Of a stretch of 64,000 nt of DNA, positions 11,401 to 23,210 are shown in pieces; the stretch's first letter is position 1; each line of letters opens with the position of its first letter. The notes beneath the pieces were generated by a model. That model made no database searches and was not told where the DNA came from. It saw only the letters and a program-made list of their open reading frames with translations. This DNA comes from Benincasa hispida (taxonomy: Eukaryota > Streptophyta > Magnoliopsida > Cucurbitales > Cucurbitaceae), in contig NC_052349.1 of NCBI RefSeq assembly GCF_009727055.1, positions 39,018,994-39,082,993 of the forward strand. The letters are read 5' to 3'. Position numbers and translations under genes: made by a program.

Positions 11401-11982
11401 TTTCCTCACAAATACTCATTTGTATCTCATAAATTTAATACTTCTGGTGTTCAGACTATTGGTAAAAAAACCTGACATTTTGAAAGTGAGTTTAATTCTG
11501 CCTCGGTTGTTTCTTTCCACTAAGGCCAATCTTTTCTATGTCGAAGTCCTTCAACAGATTTAGGTTCAGGATCCTCATTTTCAGATATAATATAAAGAGC
11601 AACATTATACACAAAAATGTTGTCAATAATTACATTAGTTCGATTCTATCTTTTTCCTGTCATGACATAGTTTATTGAAATTTCATTATTATCTTTAGGT
11701 ATTTCACCTTCCTCACTAGTCACGTCGATGATTTCTTTATGGGTATTTACAACCTTAACCAAGTCTTTTTCACTATTAATTATTTTTTGTTTTCGAGGAT
11801 ATTTATCTTTGGAACCTACTGGTCTACCGTGCTTCTGACGTGTTCCAGAAAAATTAGTGACAACTTATTGTGTTGAGATATTAATCTTTTATGGAACATT
11901 TGCAGCTGGTTATGTGACTTAATTACTTTCTTTGCATCTATAAATGCATCTGGTAATTGATTTGTTATATTTTACTAGTGAA
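11401..11982 (-). pseudogene. copia integrase-RT linker, eroded
   Basis: This lies between the integrase C-terminal part and RT in the expected order. The minus strand keeps only short open stretches with lysine- and proline-rich residues, as in the poorly conserved copia linker. No independent gene is seen. Confidence 0.5.
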
Positions 11983-13010
11983 TTATTTCTGAACTTCAAG
12001 TTCACATTGATCTGTATGGGGATCTAAATGAGACAATAACGATGCATTCCATGTAATTTCTTTTTCCAACTTCTTAATTCCTCCCCTTAATGTTGAAAAT
12101 TTTGTCTCATTAAAATGACAATCAGCAAACCATGCAGTAAATAGATCACCCGTAAAGGGCTCAAGATATTTAATAATTATTGAGGAATCATATCCAATAT
12201 ATATTCCTAACCTCATTTGAGGACCTATCTTAGTGCATTGTGGTGGAGCAATTGGAACATATACTGCACATCCAAAAATTATCAGATGAGAAATATTTGG
12301 TTCATGACTATAAGCTAATTGTAATGACGAGTACTTATGATAAGCGACTGGCCTAATGCGTACAAGTGACGTTGCATACAAAATAGCATGTCCCTATACA
12401 GATGAAGGAAGCTTAGCTCTCATAAGTAATGGTCTTGCAATTAATTTCAAACATTTTATAAATGATTCTGCTAAACCATTTTGTGTGTGAACGTGAGCTA
12501 CAAGATGTTCAACACTTATCTCAATTGACATATAATAATTATCAAAAGCTTGAGATGTAAATTCACCAACATTATCAAGACGAATGGTCTTAATTGTATA
12601 ATCAGAAAATTGTGCTCTTAACTTAATTATTTAAGTAAGTAATCTTGCAAATGCAAGATTTCGACTTGATAATAAGCACATGTGTGACCATCTGCTGGAT
12701 GCATCTATTAATACCATAAAATATGTAAATGGTCCACTTAGTGGGTTAATGGGTCCACATATATCACCATGAATTCGTTCTAAAAATTCAGGTGATTTAG
12801 TCCCCACTTTAGCTGGTGATGGTCTAATTATCAATTTTCCTTGAGAGCAAGCATCACATGATAATTCATTAGATTGAAGAATCTTCTGGTTCTTAAATGA
12901 GTGTCCATTTGAATTCTCAATAATTCTCCTCATCATTATAGATCCTAGATGACTCAATCGGTCATGCCAAATTGTAAATATGTCTGGATTCATGAACTTC
13001 AGGTTCATTG
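11983..13010 (-). pseudogene. copia integrase
   Basis: The N-terminal zinc-binding part reads WHDRLSHLG and then SCDACSQGK (12631-13008). The catalytic core starts HGDICGPINPLSGPFTYFMV and LIDASSRWSHM, giving the first Asp and the usual D-x-SRW block. The C-terminal block (11983-12381) has a KIGPQMRLGIYIGYDS motif typical of copia integrase. A gap of stops and frameshifts covers about 12380-12630. Integrase would insert the cDNA; this copy cannot be expressed whole. Confidence 0.85.
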
Positions 13011-13720
13011 TTGCATGTGTTTTAATTACTCATATATGAGTAAAATACAATCTAGAAGATAAAACAGGCAACTCTTCCAATATACGTTTTTCATTTGAGG
13101 TAGTGGATATGATATATAGATATTACACATTTATCTTACTATTAGTCTCAATATGATAATTATTGCAATGTATATTTTTAAAACTTAGAAGATTTTTCTT
13201 TGATTGACTAGAGAACAATGCATTCTCAATTGTAAATTTTGGTCCTCTAGGCAAAATAATATTTTCTTTTCCAAAACTGTCGATCAAATTTGAACAACCT
13301 AATATTGTATTGTATTTATTTTTGCTTTCAACATTGTCAATTTGGAAAAGTATTTTTTATTTGTAAGTATTATGTGTGTAGTTGCATTATCTACTAGACA
13401 TAGATCTTCTTTGCTCATTTTTGAAACACTCAACATATAAAAATGATCCATATTTCTTCATTAAAAAAAATAATTACGATAAGAAAAACAACATTAAAAA
13501 TATACAAAAGTTACTAAAAAGACATGAAGACAGATAACGTTAAGTATAGAAATTCTTAAAATCAAAAGAAACACTTGATGTTCTATCAATTGCGCCAATC
13601 TTCTCTTTAGTCCGCTACATCCAAATTTGTCATATGGGATGGGTCAAATATGTCATTATCCTAGTATGCAAAATCTGCTTCCACATTTTTCTCTTTTTCC
13701 TTTAGGGAGGCTTGATAGAG
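13011..13720 (-). pseudogene. copia protease region, eroded
   Basis: The gag-to-integrase interval should contain the aspartic protease. A stretch near 13380-13450 on the minus strand resembles the DSGAT(N)H neighbourhood in position, but I could not read a convincing active site. No other gene is visible. Confidence 0.4.
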
Positions 13721-13721
13721 G

Positions 13722-14430
13722 TCAACTAAGTTTTTTGACGTACGACATGTACGTGACCATTGTCAAGCCATTCCGCATCGGAAACATTATTTTCAACACT
13801 TTTTGAACTCTTATCTTGGGGAACTTTTCCTTTGTGATCATCATTTTGTGTGGTTGTTTTGAAATTTGAATGATTAAAATGACAACCATGAAAATAATAA
13901 CTATTTTTTCCTCTGCCACGATCACGACCTCGACCCGATCACGACCTCGACCATGATTATTATTAAAACTCACAACATTCACTTCAAGAAATGGCGTCCT
14001 TTCGGTTGGTCGAGATTCATGATTTTTCGTCAATAACTAGTTATTTTGTTCGGCCATGAGAAGACATGAAATTTATTTAAAATATTGTTTAAAATCTTTC
14101 TCTCGATATTGCTGCTACAAGAGCATATTCGAGACATGAAATGTAGAAAATGTCTTCTCTAACATATCAACATCAGTAATTTTCTCTCCACATAATAAAA
14201 ATTTCGAACTGATTTTAAATAATGCGGAGTTGTAATCACTTACTGATTTGAAATCTTCTAGCCTCAAGTGCATCAACTCATAACGAGCTTTAGGAAGAAT
14301 AATTTTTTTTTGATGATCATACCTCTCTTTTAAATTTTTCCACAAGATACAAGGATCTTTTATTATAAGATACTCCATTTTCATTACCTCGTGAAGATGA
14401 TGACGAAGAAAAATCATAGTTTTTGCTTTA
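13722..14430 (-). pseudogene. copia gag (UBN2-type)
   Basis: The upstream block (14115-14417) contains LWKNLKERYDHQ, LPKARYELMHLRLEDFKSVS and EKTFSTFHVSN, all signature segments of the UBN2 gag family. The downstream block (13722-14033) has a glycine/arginine-rich part (NNNHGRGRDR) that in relatives precedes the zinc knuckle; the knuckle is not readable here. Gag would form the particle that packages the RNA. Frameshifts break it in at least two places. Confidence 0.8.
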
Positions 14431-14721
14431 TCCTGACTGGATGTCGTATTTTCTTATTTAATGGTCTTCCCAAGATTCATAACATCCAAGTGGATTTCTG
14501 CATCAAGTACCCATGACAAATAATTATTGTCATTAATATCAAGGCTGACAAATTCTAATTTTTGTGAGATTTGTCATGACAGCACTATCATAAAATATTG
14601 TACTTATGTTAGAAATTTAATAGATATTGAACATGCAAAATAACATTGAATTTATTAATTGTAACGAAGAGAGAAAAACTAATGTACCTTTAAGACCTAC
14701 CTTTAGCAGAAAAAACGACAA

Positions 14722-14739
14722 GAGCTCGTGCTGATAATA
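14722..14739 (-). promoter_or_regulatory. primer-binding site of the copia element
   Basis: The plus strand reads gagctcgtgctgataata directly left of the right LTR. Its complement, ttatcagcacgagctc, is a PBS type seen in some plant copia elements and differs from the TGGTATCAGAG site of the other copia families here. Confidence 0.6.
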
Positions 14740-15079
14740 TGTTATGAATTTGAGGAGTACAGTGGGAACACAGATATAGAGAAAATATAATATAATAATA
14801 TTAAATATATAAAATATAATATAACATAGAATAACTAAAATTAGATAATTAGATAATATGAAAATTAGTGAAATTTTGAATGAAATTCTTACCGATGTAT
14901 GTGTGATTTTAAGATCCATCAAATGTCACTATTTATAGGCAAAGTGGCAAGTAGGATGTGAACTTTCATAGACACCAAGCATGAATAATTATAAGGCATA
15001 TGGACAATATAAAGGATGATACATGACTTTTGGGACACTAAACAATGAAGATCTATTTATTATTGTAATATTCATAATA
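14740..15079 (-). repeat. 5' LTR of the copia element
   Basis: 340 bp, pairs with 9481-9813. A TATA box reads cctataaatagtgac on the minus strand at about 14924-14938, pointing toward gag. Confidence 0.9.
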
Positions 15080-15177
15080 GAAATAAAAAATTTTCTCACC
15101 AAAATTTTCATATATACAAAATCCACAAAATAAAGCACTATTTATAGACAATTTGAACTTTTCCCCATATGTTGTCA

Positions 15178-15458
15178 AATGGATTGAAGCCAAAGTGGAA
15201 GCAACAAACAAACAAGATTATTATATATATATTTAAATATCTTGCTAGTGTGCAAGAGATAGGTCTGAAATTAAAACACACTTGGTGGGAAAGTAAATTT
15301 ATGGGCATCATGGTAAAAGAATGATTAAAAAAAAAGGTTGAGCCAAATTGTTGAGTGGAAGTTCATATCATTCCTAAAATAACCATCCAATTTAACTATA
15401 CAATCCTTCACTTAGCCTAAAGATTTCTATCACATTAAAAAAAAAAAAAAAAATCAAA
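15178..15458 (+). promoter_or_regulatory. upstream region of the MLP-like pseudogene
   Basis: This is the second copy of the block at 2435-2729. Conservation of a non-coding upstream block between two otherwise broken loci suggests a segmental duplication of an MLP-like gene including its promoter. An A-rich run of about 19 bases (15437-15453) lies just before the start codon. No convincing TATA box was located. Confidence 0.55.
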
Positions 15459-15624
15459 ATGAGCCAAAGTATAGTATTTGGGTAAAGGTTCAGCTAAAAT
15501 CTCCCATTGAAAAGTTCTATGGTTTCTTCAGAAATCATGTGGGGGATTTGGTTCATATGTTTCCTGAGCAGTACAAAGGTATTCAACTTTTAGAAGGAGA
15601 AAATTTCTCTGCTGGTAGTGTTGT

Positions 15625-17567
15625 TGTAACGACCGGATCCTTACATATTATGGTCTGACCGCTACGACATGCATATTTAGACTTTTCTATCATGAGATGA
15701 GTTTTGGTAAAAATCTCAAAAAAACATATCTAAGATTTTATTAATTAGGTAGAAAACTATATAAAAAGTTTATTTTACAAAACACCAGGATCTATAAAAT
15801 ATCAGCATAGTGATACAAAAATGCATATGCCTATAATAGTGAGTTTGATGGTTGGCCATTTGAGCGACGTCCAGTTCTGCCACCTACGCTGTGTCCTTAT
15901 CTACAAAGTCTGAATGAATAGATGAGTATATAAATACCCAGTAGTATTTCTCACATAGGGTAGTGACCAAATGCACAATCACATGCAACATGTCCTAAAA
16001 ACATATGATTGGGACCGAAAAACATATAATAACATGTGGTGGTCGGTTATGCTTCTAACGTAAATTTCTCCCGCCCTGATAGGAAAATGAGGACATAGGC
16101 AGAAAACTAACTCATCTGATGATTAGCAGGTCATGCAGTCAGTAGGGCCAGAGTCGCATCCAACATCAACCATTAACATAAATGTAAGATATTGGACTAG
16201 AGGGGTGCAACCATACATATCTGTTAGTCCCTAGCATAATATTGACATAGAATTGGGTCTAGAGGGGTGCAACCATACATGCCTGCTAGCCCTAGAAGCA
16301 TAACCTTTATCTAATTAAAATTTAATCTTATTTCATCGTGTGAACAAACATAATGCATAGGGTCCCTTGTCGATAAAATGTATTAAAACATGTAATGCAA
16401 CATAACAATAACATAAATTAGCAACATATTAAAGGTACACTACCATGAAATACTTAAAGAGAGGGAGAGATAAACTACTTACCTTGTCTACGATCCTAGT
16501 TATCCTTATCATTCCTTATGGTTTAATCAGTAGCAGTTTCCCTCTTAACCAGAAGAAAATATTGGCAACACTTCCCTCGCGTTTTTCTCCTTCTAACTAA
16601 CAGAATTACTTCACCATTTTCACACAATTTTACTACTGAGTTTTGTTTGAGAATGAGTTTAACTTCTAGCCAAAGCCTCATATTAATAACCATTTTCAGC
16701 TCTTCTCTGTGTGACAACTCATCCTACAAATGGCTTCTTTTAAAATTACTTAGGTGTAAGAATTTATCTTAATAAGACACCTAATTTTGGCTAATGTTTT
16801 CCCTTACGTCATCAACCTTTGTTTGTATTCAATTTTAGGGTTCTCCATGTATAATCTATAAGATCGTGGCCAAATTCAACGCATAATCCATGCTTCTATC
16901 CAAAGCTCGCTCTCTCTGTTCTCAGAATCTCGTTCTCTCCAGCTTTCTCGCTGGTTTAGTTCTCGTGGATCTCGCTCTCTCCAGCTTTCTTGCTGGTTTA
17001 CTCTTGTGGATCTCGCTCTCTCCAGATTTCGCTGGTTTACTCTCGTGGCTCTCACTCTCTCCCATTTTCTCGCTGAGGATCTCGCTCTCTCCAATTTTCT
17101 CTCCAATCTCTCTCTCTCCAATTTTCTCTCCAATCTCGCTCTCTCCACTCTCGCTAGTTTTCACGTGTGGGTTGCCTTCACTGCTTGTGGATTCCACTTC
17201 CCCTTTTTAACTCTTTCAAATTTTAAGAGTATATAGACAATTAATTCACCTCCAATTCTTCCAATGAGCAGTGCCCAAACAAAAAGTTATCTATTGCCCT
17301 TTGTCTCCTGAATTAGCTAGCATCCAACTTCTAATTAATACTTCTTGATTCTGCCCCCTTATTCATTATTTTTGGATAATTAATAAATTTCTTATTTTTT
17401 TCCAATTCAAAATTTTCACCCGATTTTTCTATTAAATTTATATATTTTCATGCTTTCTAAATTAGGGTTAGGGTATTACATTTACCATCCCTTAAATAAA
17501 ATTTCATCCAACTTAACATTTGACATTTAATTTCCTGTAGTTATGCGTACAAATTTGGGTTGTTACA
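15625..17567. mobile_element. solo LTR inside MLP exon 1, target duplication GTTGT
   Basis: The insert starts TGTAACGACC and ends GGTTGTTACA, inverted at 9 of 10 positions. It is flanked by GTTGT on both sides (15620-15624 and 17568-17572). Removing the insert and one GTTGT restores the exon reading frame locally. At 1943 bp with no gag or pol, it is a solo LTR of a gypsy-type element, formed by LTR-LTR recombination. It shares a CT-rich minisatellite with the solo LTR at 51639-54257. Confidence 0.92.
16905..17150. repeat. CT-rich degenerate minisatellite
   Basis: Tandem variants of words such as ctcgctctctccagctttct and gctggtttactctcgtgg. Open frames on both strands here are repetitive (for example ESEIGEKIGE) and are not genes. 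Related sequence occurs at 53650-53815. Confidence 0.75.
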
Positions 17568-17825
17568 GTTGTGCTATTTCATTACCATCTTGGTGAGACA
17601 CTAAATTGCTTTCTCTTTTCTTCTTCTATTTGTATTAGGTTTAAATTCCTAGTTGAGTTCCATTTCATTTTTTCTCCGTTTGATAATTATTATTGGCTTT
17701 TTAGTATTGTACGTTATTATTTCATGCAATTTCTTATTTAGGGTTTTTAAATTTTCTATATAAATATTTAAATCCTTAGTTAAATTTCCAAAAACATAAA
17801 AACAAGTTTTAGAAACTGTTTCTTA

Positions 17826-18757
17826 GGTCCCGTATATGATAACCTTTTGTCAGTTTTTGGTTTTTAAAAAACATAATCTATACATGTTTGGTTACCATTT
17901 TTTAACCAAAACACTATCATTATGTTTGATAATTGTTTATGGTTCTCATTTTTAAACATTAAAAATACAAAATATGTTTGATAATTGTGTTTTTTTTTAA
18001 ATGAAAATAAAAATATTTTTTATGACCTTTTTAATTTTATGTTTTTAAAAATTAAAATCAAACTTCAATGACTTTCCATTTAATATACATAATTATAAAT
18101 TTATATCTTTATTTGTAACTTTATTTTTTTAAAAAATCATATTGATAAAACAACACTGTCAATCTTTTGAATGAATTGATTAATCACAAATGAAATGAAG
18201 AAAAATAACAAAAATATTTTTTTAGACAATAAAGGGTTGTAGTTTTCTAATTTACTTTTTTTTAAAAAATATTTTTTATTTTCAAAGTATTTTAACTTTA
18301 AAATTTGAAATTATTTTAAAGACCTTCTGATATTATTGTCAAAATGATGTGGAAATAAAGTTAAAAGAAGAAAATATTTTTAAAATTATTTACCATACAA
18401 TTTCATATTTTAAAAAATGTGGAACTCGCTATTAAAGAGTTGAAAGAAAATAAAAGGAAAAGAATTGCAAGTCTCAAGGATCAAAGCTTGAAAATATTGC
18501 AATTAGAAATCGTCGACCACATCACTATTTTGTTGTAATCGTAATTTATTATGAAACAAGAACCCTTTGCGTGTAGGGGTCTTAAAAAAATTCGATAACC
18601 TAAAAAAATCAATTAACTCAATCCAATTCGGATTGTGTTGGGTTCAAATAAATGAAAATTTTATGGGTTGGGTTGGTTCATGGGTTCACCTAATATAACC
18701 CGAACTAATCTAATTTATTATTAACTTTAAAATATTTTTTTATTACTTATAACACGA

Positions 18758-18790
<33 letters not shown>

Positions 18791-19549
18791 TAATTCTAAT
18801 ATTTTTTAATAACTTATTTTTCAACAACTCTTAAAAGTAGTTTCCTTGTAGTATAGAAAAAAAATTTTCACTATATAAATTGAAATTGAATGGTTAATCT
18901 TAATTCAATATATAAAAATAATTAAATTAGATGTTTACATATTTATGTTTAGTTTCTTTTTAGAACAAAGTTTTAAATACATGACCCGATTAATCCAAAC
19001 CAACCCAACCCAAATATTGGTTGGGTTCATTTTTTAATAAGGGTTATTTGGGTTGACAAATTTTACAATCCGAATAAGTGGGTTGTATCTAAAAAGTCTT
19101 TCAATCCGACTCAATTCAACCCATGAACACCCCTATTGCGTAGGGATAAGAAATCGTTTTTATTATTTGAATGAAATATGATTAAGTTATACAAAAGAAT
19201 CCGCTCATTCAAAGAGAATATAAAAGATGTTTCCAATTTTCTTAAAATCTTTAAGTTCTAAAATCAAGAAAATGCATTGAAAATAGTTAAACTTTAAGAA
19301 TATTTTTTAAAACCCTTGCATGTTAAAAAAGAAAAAAAAGAAAAAAGAAAAAAACCAAGAGAATAGGTTTTTGGAAACGATTTTTTTAAAAAAATATTCT
19401 TATTATATTTAAATACGTTCCTAAAAGAAAAAATAAGAATAAAATAAGAATTTAATTGGATACCAAACGTACTGGATTTTTAAAAACTAAATATTGAGAA
19501 CCAACAATTAAAAAATAAAATAAAATCCATTAGTTATCAAACAGACCTC
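17826..19549. mobile_element. MITE-like element with a second MITE nested inside
   Basis: The left end reads ggtcccgtatatgataacc and the right end ttagttatcaaacagacctc, imperfect inverted repeats of the 'tgataac' kind common in plant hAT-like MITEs. The interior is AT-rich and holds the element at 18574-19135. No transposase is visible and the target duplication is unclear. Confidence 0.45.
18574..19135. mobile_element. hAT-type MITE
   Basis: The ends are TAGGGGT and ACCCCTA, and the subterminal parts carry gggttgggttggttcatggg and the inverse ccaacccaaccc, so the element can fold on itself. Flanks are tttgcgtg on the left and ttgcgtag on the right, a slightly eroded duplication of about 7-8 bp, as hAT elements make. 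A (TA)n run lies at about 18764-18790. Confidence 0.65.
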
Positions 19550-20123
19550 AAAATATTGACATCAATCGATGAAAATAGTATTTATAGGTTTAATTTCGAT
19601 TAATTGTACTTAAAAAATTAAGGGTTTGTTTAGTAACAATTTATTTTTTGTTTTTGTTTTTGAAAATTAAGTCTATGGACACTATTTTCACCTCTAAATT
19701 TCTTTTTTTGTTATCTATTTTTCACAAATGGTTTAAAAAACCAAGTCAAATTTTGAGAATTAAAATGTTGTCTTTGTTTTTGAAATTTGGCTAAGAATTC
19801 AACCATTGTAATTAAGAAAGATGTAAATCATGGTAAGAAATGTGGATGAAATAGGTTTAAATTTTTTTTAAAAAAAAAACAAAATGATTATGAGCTAAAT
19901 GGTTAACCAATGGGATTTTAGATTATAAAAAAATATATATTAATCTCCAAGCTCTTAAAAGTTTACCATTTTTTTTTTCCAACTTTTAGCATGTCCATTT
20001 TATTCTTTTTTTCGGAAAAGGAACAAGTTTTGTCCTTGCAAGCTCACCTAATGTATTCTCCACTGATTCTTATCTCAGCCCACTCACATGCCCAAATCAA
20101 CTATTACTCATACACATGTTCAT

Positions 20124-21899
20124 TTAGGGTCAGATTTGATAATGTTTTACTTCATTGTTTCCTATTTTTCGTTCTCTGTTTTTTATTTTTTTTTTCTTTT
20201 TTAAATAAGAAACAAAAATATATTTGATAATTATCCATGTTTCCTATTTCTTGAAAAAAAAAAATAGAAACTTATTTGATAAGTATTATTATTTCTCGTT
20301 TCTTGTATTTTTTTCATATTTTATATAATTTAAATATTATCTAATTATATAAAATAAAAAATATATAATATACATTAGAATATAAAAAATAATTATCAAA
20401 TACATATATGTCCCGATGTAAAATTAATAAAAATAATACATTTTTTTTATCATTCACATGCTTCTAAATTTTATTTACAATATTATTTCTCACTCAAGTC
20501 ATTTGTTTTAGATTTTAAATGATGTAGATTCAAATTTAATTCAATTATATTATTATGTAATTGTCGTGCTTGTAAAAATATTAAAATGAACCAAATGAAT
20601 ATCTTGTTTCTTGTATTTTTTTTCTTTATATTTTTTTCATATTTTATATAATTTAAATATAATCTAATTATATAAAATAAAAAATGTATAACATATATTA
20701 GAATGTAAAAAATAATTATCAAATACAAATAAGTCCCGATGTAAAATTAATAACAATAATACAATTGTTTCTATCATTCATATATTTCCAAAATTTGATT
20801 TATAATATTATTTCTCACTCAAGTCATTTGTTTTAAATTTTAAATGATGTGGACTCAAATTTAATTCAATTATATTATTATGCAATTGTCGTGGTTGTAA
20901 AAATATTAAAATGAACCAAATGACTATCTAGTAAACAAAATTTATATATTGTAAAATTATAACTGGCTTTCATATGTAAGAAAAACTTAAAGAAATAAAA
21001 TTTAAAAATATATATAAATTCATATTGCATAATTTAAAATTCAAAATTCAAAAGATATTTATGTATACATATTGAAAAAGAAAATAATTTTAACAATAAA
21101 ACTGCTGAAAATATTTACAAATAATAGTAAAATATCACAATCTATCTATGATAGATTACTATCTATGTCTATCATGACACAAACAGACACAAATACTAGT
21201 CTATCGTAGTCTACTGCAGATAGATAGTAAAATTTTGGTGTACTTGTAAATATTTTGGTTCATTTTCTTATATTTGAAAACAACCTTATTAAAAATTTGA
21301 AATTTTAAAATCAAAATATTTGAAAATCGAAAATTAAATTTGCTATATATGTAAATATTTTGGTTCATTTTCGTATATTTGAAAACAATTTTATTGAAAA
21401 TTGAAAATTTGAAAATTAAAATAATATCTTAATCTAAATATTTGAAAATTCAAAATTAAAAATTGAATTAACATATAAATATAAAAATAATAATAAAGAT
21501 AATATATATAAATCAAAGAAAGAAATAAGTATAAAATAAATATAAAAAACATATATAGAAAAAAGGAAAATATATAAGAAAGAAAGAAGAATAAAATAAA
21601 AAAGTCTACACTAAAATTTGATTCCAAGAGCATTAAAGTTAAAAAGTGCTTTAGGTAAGCTTCCTCACCAACTAACCAAATTTATACTTTAATTGACTTT
21701 ATAAACAACATTAAATAAAATAAAAACGGACCAGAAAAAACTACTTTTTGTAATTCTTCAATTCCGGCTCCATTTTTATGAATGTTTCTGAAATTTTAGG
21801 AACAAGAAACAGAAATATTTATCAAACAGGTTAGTTTCTTAAAAAATGAGAAACACAAAAAGAAAACAGGAAATAAGAACGTTTTCAAACGTACCCTTA
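20124..21899. mobile_element. MITE-like or foldback element in the intron
   Basis: The left end tttagggtcagatttgataa and the right end ttttcaaacgtacccttaa are imperfect inverted repeats. The arms continue as inverse T-rich and A-rich stretches (tgtttcctatttttcgttctc against gaaaacaggaaataagaac). It contains the 323-bp tandem duplication and cucurbit-style 'tatctatgatagat' words near 21140-21220. No protein domain was found. Confidence 0.5.
20285..20930. repeat. tandem duplication, unit about 323 bp
   Basis: Two adjacent AT-rich copies share long blocks, for example tcccgatgtaaaattaata at 20411 and 20734 and ttatttctcactcaagtcat later in each. Copies differ at scattered bases, so the duplication is not recent. 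Confidence 0.85.
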
Positions 21900-22247
21900 A
21901 TATTTTGTTCTATATTTGGAGAAAATAAAGAGAGGGTCTTATTAATTTGAAATATGATGCTTTACAGGTGGTCAATCTTTGACAGTAAAATGTTTATTGA
22001 GAGTAGTTGATGATGTGAAGAAATGTATAGTCTATGAAATTGTTGAAGGAGATGTCCTAAAGATTTACAAAATATTCAACATAAAACTTGAAGTTATTAA
22101 TGGAGGGTTAAACAAAGTAGAGGAAGCTTTGCAAAATGGACTGTTGAGTTTGAAAAGGCAAATGAAAATGTGCCTTCCCCAGAAAGCTACTTGAGATTGT
22201 TTGCCAAGATTTCCAAAGGCATTGATGCTTATTTTTCCAATAACTAA

Positions 22248-22480
22248 GACCCCAAAACAATAATGTGACCTATAGTTTGGATACTTTCTGCTTGGTTTGT
22301 TCTTACAAATAAGAAATTTCGTGCCATGTGTGTTTGTTATGTCTAGTATTAAGAATATAATGTTTGTGGGGTTTGGGAAATGTGTGTAGATATCTAATAT
22401 TTTGTAATTGAAAATCTATCAGTGTGTCAATGCTCTCAAATGTATGTTATATCTAATATAATTATATGGGTTCATTGCCT
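22248..22480 (+). other. 3' untranslated remnant of the MLP-like pseudogene
   Basis: AT- and GT-rich sequence directly after the TAA, without another gene, consistent with a 3' UTR (about 200 bp is usual). No clear polyadenylation signal was picked out. Confidence 0.4.
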
Positions 22481-22669
22481 AATGGATTAGAGCTCATGTG
22501 TGCAAAATTTGATATCTGATAAACATCACGTTTCCTGTCAAAATGATCAATTGTCATTTAACTCATGTATTTTCTAAAGATTTTTTAAGTTTTTCCATCG
22601 TTGTTGAGTTCAAGATTGTTAAGGTTTGATCCCATTAGTTTCACTAAATACTTATTTGAGCTTCGTAGG

Positions 22670-22920
22670 CTCTGATACCATATTAAAGAAATACAAGGGT
22701 TCCAACTCAAAACTAATTGGCAAATGAGGGGAATAACCAATGTATCTTATATAGATTGGTGAGGTCTCCTCATCTTTCTAATGTGAGATTCTCAACTTTT
22801 TAATGTGAGTATAACTCAACGTTAGTTTTTATATAATCGTTCCCTTGAAATTGGAGGTTGAAACTCATATCTCCACTTGTTGAGCTTAAAGACTTCAAGT
22901 GTGTTAGAGATTTTGAATTT
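22670..22920 (-). mobile_element. TRIM-like or copia LTR remnant
   Basis: The plus strand has ctctgatacca (22670-22680), the complement of a standard PBS. It is followed by a short LTR-like stretch carrying a minus-strand TATA box, atctatataag (22746-22756), and repeated taatgtgaga/taatgtgagt words. This is the layout of a minus-strand LTR with its PBS on the left. No partner LTR or coding region is present. The terminal TG/CA is not intact. Confidence 0.4.
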
Positions 22921-23210
22921 GACTATATTTGTTCAAGGTTGTTTGGTCTTTGTTGTAAGAGTTGTTTTGTTGGTTTTCTCAGGAATATTCTCACGTAATG
23001 TCTCTTAGAATACGTTGATCCTACAGATTAATTTTTTTTTCTTATATGAAATATCCTACAATTTTATTACTATCAGATATTTTCGTTTTTTATGCTCTAC
23101 AGATTTTGAATGGGGCTTTTTTTGTTGTTTTTATTTATGATCAAGTTGTTTTTCTTGGGTTTCTGCTTTTAATTAATTGACTAAGTTTCTGTTTGAGTGG
23201 TGGTTGAACG

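Larger units (their letters stand above)
9481..15079 (-). mobile_element. Ty1/copia element with two LTRs, decayed
   Basis: The two LTRs (9481-9813 and 14740-15079) both begin TGTTATGAA and end TTCATAATA on the plus strand. Between them, read on the minus strand from right to left, come PBS, gag, integrase, RT and RNase H, the copia order. A polypurine tract lies against the left LTR: actccccctta on the plus strand at about 9813-9823. The LTRs differ at many positions, so insertion is old. The flanking five bases (tcctt and gaaat) are not a clean target duplication. All reading frames are broken. Confidence 0.9.
17593..21967 (+). other. intron of the MLP-like pseudogene
   Basis: Bounded by GTGAGA and TTACAG. 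At 4375 bp it is far longer than I expect for this family, and the length comes from MITE-like and AT-rich repeats (17826-19549, 18574-19135, 20124-21899). Apart from these I see no coding sequence. Confidence 0.75.
15459..22247 (+). pseudogene. MLP-like protein (Bet v 1 family) pseudogene
   Basis: Exon 1 begins MSQS at 15459, loses one base near 15471, then reads WVKVQLKSPIEKFYGFF and HMFPEQYKGIQLLEGENFSA up to 15624. A solo LTR follows, then exon 1 resumes at 17573 with LFHYHLG. A donor (G|GTGAGA) is at 17593 and an acceptor (TTACAG) ends at 21967, giving a 4.4-kb intron. Exon 2 reads GQSLTVKCLLRVVDDVKKC and IVYEIVEGDVLKIYKIFN. It shifts frame by one base near 22119 and ends ESYLRLFAKISKGIDAYF with TAA at 22245-22247. 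The two-exon layout and ~150-residue length fit the family, which binds hydrophobic ligands in the cytosol. Two frameshifts and the insertion kill the gene. Confidence 0.88.

Noticed and set aside
17461..17476. Telomere-like ttagggttaggg
   Set aside because: Just two units in the end of a solo LTR, no array.
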